Positions 1-5,911 of a DNA stretch of 6,691 bases are shown one piece after another. The position numbers and the translations under genes were made by a program. The DNA comes from Propionibacteriaceae bacterium (GTDB taxonomy: Bacteria > Actinomycetota > Actinomycetes > Propionibacteriales > Propionibacteriaceae): the NCBI GenBank assembly GCA_021323255.1, contig JAJTCL010000232.1:1-6691 (forward strand). Direction: 5' to 3'. The first letter of the stretch is position 1, and each line of letters starts with the position of its first letter. A model generated the notes under the pieces. That model worked only from the letters and a program-made list of their open reading frames with translations, ran no database searches and was not told the origin of the DNA.

Positions 1-496
1 GCAGGAATGTCACCAGTCGAGCACTGCCCCGCTCCTCGGCGAGCATCAAGGCAGCGAACGAGCCGAGCAGCGGTACGTACCCGATGATCAGCATGCTGGC
101 GGCTGCGTCGCGGACGAAGCCCGCAGCACCCTTCGGCATTCGCCAGATGAGACTTGCTAGCACCGTCAGCGCCAATGAGGCCAGTAACACGCTGGTGGTG
201 GAGAAGATCACTGGCTCCTGCCGACCGGCGAAGTAGGAACCGAATGCGATAGCGACGCTGCCGATCGCGATGGGGATGATCGCCGACGTCATGCCTTGCT
301 TCTTCAGCGCCTCGTGCAGCTCGACTGCAGCGAGGACCAACGCCGCCGCGACCAAGGCAACAAAGGCGGGTTTGAAGTACACCAGGCTGAGCACGACGTA
401 CGCGCCAAGTCCGACACCGATGCCGATGGCGGCCGGCAGGTTGCGGCCAGCGCGACCGTGCGTCTGCGCCGGCGCGGCCGGAGGTTCAGTCAACAC
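1..496 (-). CDS. cdsA: Phosphatidate cytidylyltransferase, N-terminal part (left edge cuts it)
   Basis: The enzyme makes CDP-diacylglycerol from phosphatidate and CTP at the membrane, the branch point for phospholipid synthesis. The visible 165 residues have a short polar N-terminus, a HGRAGRNLPAAIGIGVGLG stretch typical of actinobacterial CdsA, and about five hydrophobic segments (roughly residues 20-41, 44-60, 72-90, 96-118 and 130-152). The catalytic C-terminal CDP-alcohol signature lies outside the window. The GTG start at 496-494 shares its G with the frr stop codon (TAGTG), and a GAGG sits just upstream inside frr, so translation is probably coupled to frr. It is the last visible gene of the rpsB operon, its usual actinobacterial place. 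The family call rests on N-terminal sequence, membrane pattern and gene order, because the signature itself is not visible. Confidence 0.85.
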   Translation of the reverse strand, partial: MLTEPPAAPAQTHGRAGRNLPAAIGIGVGLGAYVVLSLVYFKPAFVALVAAALVLAAVELHEALKKQGMTSAIIPIAIGSVAIAFGSYFAGRQEPVIFSTTSVLLASLALTVLASLIWRMPKGAAGFVRDAAASMLIIGYVPLLGSFAALMLAEERGSARLVTFL

Positions 497-1053
497 TAGA
501 CCTCGAGCAGTTCGGCTTCCTTGTGCTTGAGAACTTCATCGATCTCATCGACGTGCTTTCGCGTGGTTGCATCGAGCTGCTTCTCCGCTCGTACCACCTC
601 GTCTTCACCGACTTCCTTGTCTTTGACCATCTTGTCCAGGGCCTCCTTCGCCGTACGGCGCGTGCCTCGGACCGAGATTCGCGCATCCTCGGCTTTGTGC
701 CTGGCCAGCTTGATGTATTCCTTGCGCCGCTCCTCGGTGAGCTCGGGCAACGTCACTCGGATGGTGGTGCCGTCGTTGGACGGATTGACCCCGAGATCGG
801 AGTTGCGGATCGACTTCTCAATGCTTGCCGTCGAGGACTTGTCATAGGGGGTGATCAGCACGACACGTGCGTCCTGCACATGGAAGGTAGCGAGTTGCTG
901 CAGCGGTGTTGGCGAGCCGTAGTAGTCGGCGGTCAGCTTGGCGAAGATCGCGGGATGCGCACGACCGGTGCGAATGGCGGCGAACTCCTCCTTGGTGTAC
1001 TCCACCGCATTCGCCATCTTGATATCGGCTTCGCGCAGGATGTCGGCGATCAC
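496..1053 (-). CDS. frr: Ribosome recycling factor
   Basis: RRF works with EF-G to split the post-termination ribosome so that subunits can be reused; it is cytoplasmic. The 185-residue length is exactly usual for the family. Family landmarks are the N-terminal helix ending in RTGRAHPAI (28-36), YYGSPTPLQQLA (44-55) of domain II, SDLGVNPSNDGTTIRV (85-100) and LPELTEERRKEYIK (102-115) entering the long helical domain I, followed by an Arg-rich ISVRGTRRTAKEALDK (126-141). The start is GTG at 1053-1051, preceded by a strong AAGGAG at 1066-1061 with a 7-nt spacer. That ribosome binding site overlaps the pyrH stop codon, suggesting coupled translation. No residue looks abnormal. Confidence 0.98.
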   Translation of the reverse strand: MIADILREADIKMANAVEYTKEEFAAIRTGRAHPAIFAKLTADYYGSPTPLQQLATFHVQDARVVLITPYDKSSTASIEKSIRNSDLGVNPSNDGTTIRVTLPELTEERRKEYIKLARHKAEDARISVRGTRRTAKEALDKMVKDKEVGEDEVVRAEKQLDATTRKHVDEIDEVLKHKEAELLEV

Positions 1054-1060
1054 GGCTGTT

Positions 1061-1067
1061 CTCCTTA
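1061..1067 (-). promoter_or_regulatory. frr ribosome binding site overlapping pyrH stop
   Basis: On the minus strand the bases read TAAGGAG. The TAA is the pyrH stop and AAGGAG is a near-perfect Shine-Dalgarno sequence 7 nt before the frr GTG. A ribosome finishing pyrH would sit on the frr initiation site, so the two genes are likely coupled. This also fixes the frr start. Confidence 0.8.
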
Positions 1068-1778
1068 GGCGTGGACGATCGTTCCGATCTTCTCACCCGA
1101 CACCACGCGGACGATGGTGCCGTCGGTGTCCAGGCTGAAAAAGATCAGCGGGAGCTTGTAATCGCGCGCCATGCTGATCGCGGTCGCGTCCGCCACCTTG
1201 AGATTGCGCGCCAGGTATTCGTCATAGGTCAGCTCGTCGAACTTGATGGCGTCGGAGTGCTTACGAGGATCGGCCGAATACACGCCATCGACACCTTGCT
1301 TGCCCATCAAGAGCACCTCGGCGCTGATTTCGAGGGCTCGCTGAGCGGCCACAGTGTCGGTGGAGAAATAAGGCATGCCAGAGCCGGCGCCGAAGATGAC
1401 GACCCGCCCCTTTTCAAGATGCCGCTCTGCGCGGCGAGGTATGTACGGCTCCGCCACTTGTCCCATGGTGATGGCGGTCTGCACCCGCGTTTGAACCCCG
1501 ACCTTTTCCAGAAAATCTTGCAGAGCGAGGCAGTTCATCACTGTGCCGAGCATGCCCATGTAGTCCGCTCGATCACGTTCCATCCCGTGCTGCTGCAGCT
1601 CGGCGCCGCGAAAGAAATTGCCGCCGCCAACCACGACTGCCACCTGGACGCCCATTTGGACCACAATGCCGATCTGCTTGGCAAGTCCCGCCACGACATC
1701 GGGATCCACGCCGAGCTTGCCGCCACCGAAGACCTCACCCGAGAGCTTCAACATCACGCGCTTGTACGGACCGTTCAC
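1065..1778 (-). CDS. pyrH: Uridylate (UMP) kinase
   Basis: The enzyme phosphorylates UMP to UDP with ATP in pyrimidine nucleotide synthesis. It is a hexameric amino-acid-kinase-fold enzyme, usually activated by GTP and inhibited by UTP in bacteria. The 237-residue product shows KLSGE (11-15), the glycine loop GGGNFFRG (51-58), MGMLGT (74-79), TRVQTAITMGQVAEPY (97-112), GAGSGMPYFSTDT (130-142) and DGVYSADP (164-171), all typical. I chose GTG at 1778-1776 because AGAGAGGA lies about 8 nt upstream and the protein then begins just before the first beta strand (YKRVMLKLSGE). The open frame continues to 1931 but that extension lies inside tsf and is low-complexity Ser/Arg. The gap from tsf is 31 nt and to frr 11 nt, consistent with one operon. 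Confidence 0.97.
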   Translation of the reverse strand: MNGPYKRVMLKLSGEVFGGGKLGVDPDVVAGLAKQIGIVVQMGVQVAVVVGGGNFFRGAELQQHGMERDRADYMGMLGTVMNCLALQDFLEKVGVQTRVQTAITMGQVAEPYIPRRAERHLEKGRVVIFGAGSGMPYFSTDTVAAQRALEISAEVLLMGKQGVDGVYSADPRKHSDAIKFDELTYDEYLARNLKVADATAISMARDYKLPLIFFSLDTDGTIVRVVSGEKIGTIVHA

Positions 1779-1809
1779 CCGCGGGTTCCTCTCTGCTCTG
1801 TGGGAACTG

Positions 1810-2634
1810 CTACTGCGCGCCGGCCGCCTCGAAGCGTACGAATCGCAGGACTTTGATGCCTGCCTCGTCAAGCTGCTTGCCGAACGGGATCTTGGTATCG
1901 ATAACCGATGGCTGATCGAGCAGCGCGACATCCTTGAAGTACGCGTTCACGCGGCCGTCGACGATCTTGGGGACAGCCTGCTCAGGCTTGCCCTCCTCCC
2001 TCGCCGCTACTTCGGCGATCCGCCGTTCGTTCTCCACGAGTTCGGTTGGCACCTCGTCGCGGCTGACGTACTGCGGACGCATCGCAGCGATCTGCATGGC
2101 AGCGCCGCGGGCGGCGGACTCGTTCCCCCCCTCGTATTGGACCAGCACGCCCACCTGGGGAGGAAGGTCCGAGGCTCGGCGGTGCAGATAGACCGCGGTC
2201 TGGCCATCGAAGTAGGCCACGGCGCTCACTTCGAGCTTCTCACCGATCTTGACTGCGAGCTCCTCAACCGCTTCCCCAACCGTCTGGCCCGAGGGTAAGA
2301 CCGCGGCATTGGCGGCCTCGACGCTATCGGCCTTGCTCGCCGCTACTGCTTTCACGGCATCGGCGGCCAACGCCTGGAAAGACTCGTTCTTGGCGACGAA
2401 ATCCGTCTCAGCCCCGAGCTGGAGCAAAGCGCCGTCGCTGGATGCCACCAAACCGTTCGGTGCGGACCGCTCAGCGCTGCGCTTGGCCGCTTTGGCCTGG
2501 CCGCTGACGCGCAGGATTTCGACTGCCTTGTCGAAGTCGCCTTCGCCCTCGGTCAGTGCCCTCTTGCAGTCCATCATTCCGACGCCCGTGGCGTCACGGA
2601 GTCTCTTCACATCAGCAGCGGAGATCGTTGCCAT
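1810..2634 (-). CDS. tsf: Translation elongation factor Ts
   Basis: EF-Ts is the nucleotide exchange factor that releases GDP from EF-Tu during elongation. The 274-residue product begins with the UBA-like domain (about 1-45; VKRLRDATGVGMMDCKRAL is the family N-terminal motif) and carries the EF-Tu-contacting TDFVAKN motif at 77-83. The dimerisation core follows (AVKIGEKLEV, HRRASDLPPQVGVLVQYEGG, GAAMQIAAMRPQYVSRDEVP) and the C-terminal KEV-like segment is present. The ATG at 2634-2632 is preceded by GAGGA with a spacer of about 10 nt and matches the family N-terminus. The gene sits 34 nt downstream of rpsB, the near-universal pairing, and I see no strong hairpin in that gap. Confidence 0.98.
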   Translation of the reverse strand: MATISAADVKRLRDATGVGMMDCKRALTEGEGDFDKAVEILRVSGQAKAAKRSAERSAPNGLVASSDGALLQLGAETDFVAKNESFQALAADAVKAVAASKADSVEAANAAVLPSGQTVGEAVEELAVKIGEKLEVSAVAYFDGQTAVYLHRRASDLPPQVGVLVQYEGGNESAARGAAMQIAAMRPQYVSRDEVPTELVENERRIAEVAAREEGKPEQAVPKIVDGRVNAYFKDVALLDQPSVIDTKIPFGKQLDEAGIKVLRFVRFEAAGAQ

Positions 2635-2668
2635 GAGTTGTGTTTCCTCAGTCTTTCAATGTGGTGGG

Positions 2669-3625
2669 TCAGCTGTGGGTCGACCCTTTATCGGGGTCGT
2701 AGGTGTTTTCGGGATCCAGATTGTCCGATTGGAGCTCCTGGTCGAGTTCTTTGTCCGCTTCCTCCTCTGCTTCGGCCGCTGCCTCCTCGGGCTGCTCCTC
2801 GCCTGGCACCGGTGCTGCTTCAGATGCGGGTATCTCGTGCGGCGTCGCCGGTGCCGGCTCCTGAGTCGCGCCGAGCAGCTCCAGCTCCCAGTCCGGCATC
2901 GGCTCGAGTTCCGCCTCTGTCCCCGTCTGCGCACCGGAGCGCGCCATCAGGCCTTCGGCGACGGCATCGGCGAGCACCCGAGTGAGCAACGAGACCGAGC
3001 GAATTGCGTCGTCGTTGCCTGGGATCGCAAAGTCGACCTCGTCAGGGTCGCAGTTGGTGTCGAGGATGGCGATCACCGGAATCCGCAGCTTGCGAGCCTC
3101 GTCGACGGCCAGGTGCTCTTTCTTGGTGTCGACGATCCAGACGGCCTGAGGAGTCCTCGTCATGTCCCGAATCCCGCCCAGGGTGCGCTCCAGTTTCTCC
3201 TTCTCGCGGCGCAGCCCCAGCAGCTCCTTCTTGGTCAGACCGGAGGCGGCAATGTCGTCGAAGTCCAGCCCTTCCAGCTCCTTGAGCCGCTGGATGCGCT
3301 TGATCACTGTGTGGAAGTTCGTGAGCATGCCGCCCAACCAGCGCTGGTTCACGTACGGCATGCCGACCCGGGTCGCCTGCTCGGCGATTGCCTCTTGAGC
3401 CTGCTTTTTGGTCCCGACGAAGAGCACTTGGCCGCCACGGGCGACAGTGTCCTTGACGAAGGCGTACGCGCGGTCAATGTAGGTCAGCGATTGCTGAAGA
3501 TCGATGATGTAGATGCCGTTGCGTTCAGTGAAGATGAACCGCTTCATCTTCGGATTCCAACGGCGGGTTTGGTGTCCGAAGTGGACCCCGCTCTCCAAGA
3601 GCTGTCGTGTAGTGACGACGGCCAT
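2669..3625 (-). CDS. rpsB: 30S ribosomal protein S2 (uS2) with long acidic C-terminal tail
   Basis: uS2 binds the back of the 30S subunit late in assembly and helps recruit S1-type mRNA binding. Residues 1 to about 230 are a full S2 domain: LLESGVHFGHQTRRWNPKMKRFIF (9-32), GTKKQAQEAI (71-80), YVNQRWLGGMLTNF (91-104), the coiled-coil segment around 108-150, VWIVDTKKEHLAVDEA (162-177), and IAILDTNCDPDEVDFAIPGNDDA (185-207). After that comes a tail of about 85 residues rich in Glu, Pro, Ala and Asp, giving 318 residues in total against roughly 230-260 in many bacteria. Tails of this kind are known in actinobacterial S2, but this one is long. The ATG at 3625-3623 is chosen over upstream in-frame codons because AAGGAAGGA lies 8 nt before it and MAVVTTRQLLE is the expected N-terminus. 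Confidence 0.98.
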   Translation of the reverse strand: MAVVTTRQLLESGVHFGHQTRRWNPKMKRFIFTERNGIYIIDLQQSLTYIDRAYAFVKDTVARGGQVLFVGTKKQAQEAIAEQATRVGMPYVNQRWLGGMLTNFHTVIKRIQRLKELEGLDFDDIAASGLTKKELLGLRREKEKLERTLGGIRDMTRTPQAVWIVDTKKEHLAVDEARKLRIPVIAILDTNCDPDEVDFAIPGNDDAIRSVSLLTRVLADAVAEGLMARSGAQTGTEAELEPMPDWELELLGATQEPAPATPHEIPASEAAPVPGEEQPEEAAAEAEEEADKELDQELQSDNLDPENTYDPDKGSTHS

Positions 3626-3642
3626 GGCCGCGTTCCTTCCTT

Positions 3643-3721
3643 GCCGGCACGTGCAGGCGCCGGCGTACGGTTGCTCAGCACCGAACCCTTCGGCGCTGCC
3701 TGATGCTCGTGCGACACGCAC
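3643..3721 (-). promoter_or_regulatory. Candidate structured 5' leader of the rpsB operon
   Basis: Reading the minus strand toward rpsB there are three small inverted repeats in a row: GTGCG-TGT-CGCAC (3721-3709), CCGAA-GGG-TTCGG (3693-3681) and GCCGGC-N10-GCCGGC (3664-3643). The last ends only a few bases before the rpsB Shine-Dalgarno at about 3640-3632. rpsB operons are autoregulated by S2 in some bacteria, and a leader structure next to the ribosome binding site would fit. The hairpins are seen; the regulatory role is inferred, and I recognise no known RNA family. Confidence 0.35.
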
Positions 3722-3823
3722 TCGACCTGATTGGCGGCAGATCGAGACCGAATGTGACGCCCGGACCTTCAGACCGGTACGCGAGCATGCGAAGTCAGAC
3801 CTGATGGCAGATCTGCACCGGTG

Positions 3824-3829
3824 AGTCTA
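3824..3829 (-). promoter_or_regulatory. Possible -10 element for the rpsB operon
   Basis: On the minus strand TAGACT fits the actinobacterial TANNNT -10 pattern and lies about 200 nt before the rpsB start. I see no convincing -35 element 16-18 nt upstream. A perfect 10-bp palindrome (GCAGATCTGC, 3807-3816) falls at the expected transcription start. This is a weak call based on one hexamer. Confidence 0.2.
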
Positions 3830-3890
3830 TGCGACGGTCGGCGCTCACGCATCTCATCGGTCTTCCGAGGCCTGAGGGGCCTCCATGGCA

Positions 3891-3950
3891 CCGCCGTCCA
3901 CAGATGGGCAGTGGCTTGGACCGTCGTCCACAGATTTGCCAGGGCCTGCA
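3891..3950 (+). repeat. Imperfect 30-bp tandem repeat with two DnaA-box-like sites
   Basis: Two adjacent 30-bp units (3891-3920 and 3921-3950) match at 22 of 30 positions by eye, with an identical CGTCCACAGAT core. Each core contains a nonamer close to the high-GC actinobacterial DnaA box TTGTCCACA: CCGTCCACA at 3894-3902 (two mismatches) and TCGTCCACA at 3924-3932 (one mismatch), in the same orientation and exactly 30 bp apart. The repeat is seen directly; DnaA binding is inferred from the consensus. Confidence 0.5.
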
Positions 3951-3981
3951 CGATTCTGGCAAGCGTCCCGAGACTCCAGCT

Positions 3982-4980
3982 GTGCGGGTCCTCCGTCGAG
4001 ACTTTCAGGTGACGACCTTCGTGGCGATGTGCCTGAGCGTGCTCGCCATACCGGCTCCTGCCGGGGCCGCTCCACTGCTGCCAACGCCTGCCGACTGGCC
4101 ACTCGGCGGTGGGCCCGTGGTTCAACGAGGGTTCACTCCCCCGGCGGTCGTCTGGGGCTCGGGGCATCGCGGTGTTGATCTTGTGGCCAAATCAGGTGAA
4201 GCCGTCCTGTCAGCTGCGAGCGGCACGGTGGCGTTCGCCGGGTCAATTGCCGGCAAACCTGTCGTCAGCATTGACCATGGCTCAGTCCGCACCACATACG
4301 AGCCCGTGATCACCACGCTGCGTGTCGGCGAGCGAGTGGCACTGGGACAGGTGATCGGTGTCCTTGGAGCGGGCGGGCATTGTCTTGGCTGCCTGCACTG
4401 GGGACTACGGGAGGGCAAGAGTTATCTCGACCCGCTGCTGCTGCTGGGCGGTCGCGGGGGCCGGCTCCGATTGGTACCCGAGTCGCAACGAGAGGTGGTG
4501 GAACGCGAAGCTCGGGCTCGCGCGCTAGCGGCCGCTTCGGCGACTCAGAGCAAAGCGATCATGACCGCTGCTGGACGGCCGGGCAGTCACGGGTTTCTCC
4601 ATCCGGTGGCGGGGGCTGTGAGTTCTGCGTTCGGAATGCGGCTCCATCCGCTGCTCAAAATACAGAAACTGCACGACGGCACTGACTTTGCCGCCGCTTG
4701 CGGCACAGCGATTCGCGCGCCGTACGCCGGTGTGGTTACCAGGACCTTTTTCAATTCTGCCTACGGCAATCGGCTCTTCCTCAGCCACGGCAGCGTCGAT
4801 GGCGTTCGGGTGGAAACTGCCTTCAACCACGCCGCGCGCTATCTGGTTCGGCCGGGTCAGCGGGTCAGTCGCGGTCAGGTAATCGGCGTAGTCGGAAGCA
4901 CCGGCCTCTCGACGGGCTGCCACTTACACCTGATGGTCTGGCTCAATGGACGGCTCAGCAACCCGATGAGCTGGTTGTGA
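3982..4980 (+). CDS. Exported protein with two M23/LytM peptidase domains
   Basis: This is a likely secreted or surface cell-wall hydrolase or regulator of 332 residues. With GTG at 3982 the N-terminus is a signal peptide: Arg-rich VRVLRR, hydrophobic about 9-24, cleavage probably after APAGAA (25-30). M23 domain 1 (about 57-152) has HRGVD (His62, Asp66), IDHG (97-100) and ends CLHWG, so the usual HxH is CxH (Cys137, His139), suggesting weak or no catalysis. A charged Ala/Arg/Glu linker (about 160-195) follows. M23 domain 2 (about 204-332) looks intact: LHDGTDF (His231, Asp235), a His at 283 and GCHLHLM (His314, His316). Domain 1 resembles the single-domain peptidase often found beside rpsB in actinobacteria (Rv2891-like). 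No strong Shine-Dalgarno supports the start; ATG 3829 is possible but less likely. Substrate is not known from sequence. Confidence 0.88.
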   Translation: MRVLRRDFQVTTFVAMCLSVLAIPAPAGAAPLLPTPADWPLGGGPVVQRGFTPPAVVWGSGHRGVDLVAKSGEAVLSAASGTVAFAGSIAGKPVVSIDHGSVRTTYEPVITTLRVGERVALGQVIGVLGAGGHCLGCLHWGLREGKSYLDPLLLLGGRGGRLRLVPESQREVVEREARARALAAASATQSKAIMTAAGRPGSHGFLHPVAGAVSSAFGMRLHPLLKIQKLHDGTDFAAACGTAIRAPYAGVVTRTFFNSAYGNRLFLSHGSVDGVRVETAFNHAARYLVRPGQRVSRGQVIGVVGSTGLSTGCHLHLMVWLNGRLSNPMSWL

Positions 4981-4993
4981 TGGCTGTGATGGC
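4976..4993 (+). repeat. Perfect 9-bp tandem duplication over the M23 gene stop codon
   Basis: TGTGATGGC occurs twice head to tail (4976-4984 and 4985-4993). The first copy contains the peptidase gene's TGA stop at 4978-4980. It lies in the 24-bp gap between the convergent ends of the peptidase and xerC genes, about 30 bp from the point where xerC lacks its catalytic segment. Confidence 0.7.
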
Positions 4994-5004
4994 GCCAGTT
5001 TCAA

Positions 5005-5850
5005 TCAGGCCCTGGGGTGAGCCTGCACGCTCCGCAGGTCCGCGCCCCCCTCCAGCAAGTGGGTCGCCATCGCGTGCCGAAGTCCGTGCGGGCCGAGGTC
5101 AGGTGCCCCCTGTGTCAGCTGGAGGGAACGATGAACCACCCGGCGCACCACGCGCGGATCGATCCGCTTGCCACGTTCACCGAGGAACATGGCTTGTCCC
5201 GATTCCGCCGTCGCCAGTTGCAGCCGTGCCTTTGCGAGCCATGCCTCGAGGGCACGCAAGGCCGGCACGCCCAGTGGGACTGTTCGCTCCTTGCGGCCTT
5301 TGCCGAAAACTCGGATCACTCGACGCTCTCGATCAAGATCAGCCACGTCGAGGCCGCACAACTCCGATACCCGGATTCCAGTGGCGTACAAGACCTCCAG
5401 GACGGCCGCGTCGCGAGCGGCAACCGGTCCCCCAACGTCCACAGCCGCCGCCATCGCCCCATCGAGCATCTGAGCTGCCGTTGGGGCCTCCAGAGTGGGA
5501 GGCAATATGCGACTGATCTTGGGAGAGCGGAGGTTGGCCGCTGGATCTGAAGCCAGATGACCCGTCTCCTGCGCCCAGGCGAAGAACACGCGCGCTGCAG
5601 CCGCTCGGCGTTGCAGCGTGCTGCGCGCGTGACCAAGACTGTGCTGCTTGGCCAGCCAACTGCGCAGCGCCTTCAGGTCAACGCCATTCAACGAGTCGAT
5701 GCCGAGCCGGCTGAGATGGGTGAACAGATCCAGCAGGTCTGTGCGGTACGCGCGTACAGTGTGCGCGGCCAGATTTCGCTGTCCCCGCAGATGCCGCAGG
5801 TAGCTGTCCAGGACTGTCTCGAACTGCGGCGGCAACACCGTCTCGGCCAC
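5005..5850 (-). CDS. xerC: XerC-type tyrosine recombinase lacking its catalytic tyrosine segment
   Basis: XerC with XerD normally resolves chromosome dimers at dif. The N-terminal SAM-like core-binding domain is intact (about 8-105; QRNLAAHTVRAYRTDLLDL, SDPAANLRSP). The catalytic domain has the first Arg (ATGIRVSELCGL, Arg160), the beta-hairpin Lys (GKGRKER, Lys184) and HGLRH (His255, Arg258), then LLEGGADLRSVQ. In the family, ELLGH...TTQIYTH follows, with the second His and the Tyr nucleophile, and then an AHPRA end. Here VQ (to residue 276) joins straight to AHPRA and the stop, so about 28 residues are missing in frame. Strand cleavage should be impossible. The frame is otherwise clean. The start is uncertain: GTG 5850 (281 aa) fits XerC N-termini, with GTG 5868 and GTG 5907 as longer options. 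It may be a recent pseudogene, a repurposed DNA-binding protein or an assembly error. Confidence 0.85.
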   Translation of the reverse strand: MAETVLPPQFETVLDSYLRHLRGQRNLAAHTVRAYRTDLLDLFTHLSRLGIDSLNGVDLKALRSWLAKQHSLGHARSTLQRRAAAARVFFAWAQETGHLASDPAANLRSPKISRILPPTLEAPTAAQMLDGAMAAAVDVGGPVAARDAAVLEVLYATGIRVSELCGLDVADLDRERRVIRVFGKGRKERTVPLGVPALRALEAWLAKARLQLATAESGQAMFLGERGKRIDPRVVRRVVHRSLQLTQGAPDLGPHGLRHAMATHLLEGGADLRSVQAHPRA

Positions 5851-5869
5851 TTGACCACTCTGAAACACC

Positions 5870-5883
5870 GGAATGGGTATTCC
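5870..5883. promoter_or_regulatory. Palindrome between the divergent xerC and def starts
   Basis: GGAAT-GGGT-ATTCC is a perfect 5-bp inverted repeat with a 4-bp centre. It lies between the xerC start (5850) and the def start (5912), roughly at the -35 position for def. It could be an operator or chance. If xerC starts at 5907 instead, it would lie inside its coding sequence. Confidence 0.25.
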
Positions 5884-5898
5884 AAGCACGCCACGCGG

Positions 5899-5904
5899 TA
5901 CCCT
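5899..5904 (+). promoter_or_regulatory. Likely -10 element for a leaderless def transcript
   Basis: TACCCT fits the actinobacterial TANNNT -10 pattern and ends 7 nt before the GTG at 5912, so transcription would begin at or next to the start codon. No Shine-Dalgarno precedes this GTG. This arrangement is the standard form of leaderless genes in actinobacteria. No clear -35 is seen. Confidence 0.5.
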
Positions 5905-5911
5905 CACCGGC

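Larger units (their letters stand above)
3626..3981. other. Divergent intergenic region between rpsB and the M23 peptidase gene
   Basis: These 356 nt separate two divergently read genes. The rpsB-proximal half holds the ribosome binding site, three small hairpins and a possible -10. The peptidase-proximal half holds a GAGGCC-N5-GGCCTC inverted repeat (3867-3883) and the 30-bp tandem repeat with DnaA-box-like sequences. An open frame from an ATG at 3829 runs through into the peptidase, but its first 51 residues look like translated repeat rather than protein, so I treat the stretch as non-coding. I find no clear promoter for the peptidase gene. Confidence 0.6.

Noticed and set aside
1779..1931. 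51-residue N-terminal extension of UMP kinase
   Set aside because: It lies within tsf in another frame, is Ser/Arg-rich, and a good ribosome binding site precedes the GTG at 1778.
2249..3703. 484-residue plus-strand open frame antisense to rpsB and tsf
   Set aside because: It is the mirror of two highly conserved genes in GC-rich DNA, has low-complexity Arg/Leu/Ala composition and no recognisable domain. It is a codon-bias shadow.
3867..3883. GAGGCC-N5-GGCCTC hairpin considered as a terminator
   Set aside because: It has no T-run on either side and lies between divergent genes, where no terminator is expected.
3829..3981. 51-residue N-terminal extension of the M23 protein from the ATG at 3829
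   Set aside because: It would bury the signal peptide and is partly a translation of the 30-bp tandem repeat (RRPQ...GL twice). It cannot be fully excluded because no strong ribosome binding site supports GTG 3982.
4981..5025. Search for a terminator and for the missing xerC segment in another frame downstream of its stop
   Set aside because: The 24-bp gap has no stem with a T-run, and no frame on the minus strand encodes anything like LLGH...TTQIYTH, so the loss is not a frameshift.
5023..5025. Mobile element insertion as the cause of the xerC change
   Set aside because: No inserted DNA, terminal inverted repeats or target duplication is seen at the join; the sequence shows only loss.
4698..5516. 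272-residue plus-strand open frame spanning the end of the peptidase gene and much of xerC
   Set aside because: It covers the M23 HLH region in another frame and xerC antisense. Its Pro/Arg/Gly-rich content resembles no protein family and it crosses a gene boundary.
5017..5550. 177-residue plus-strand open frame antisense to xerC, considered as a separate gene near the deletion
   Set aside because: It is antisense to conserved xerC codons, and its start lies in the xerC 3' end without a ribosome binding site.
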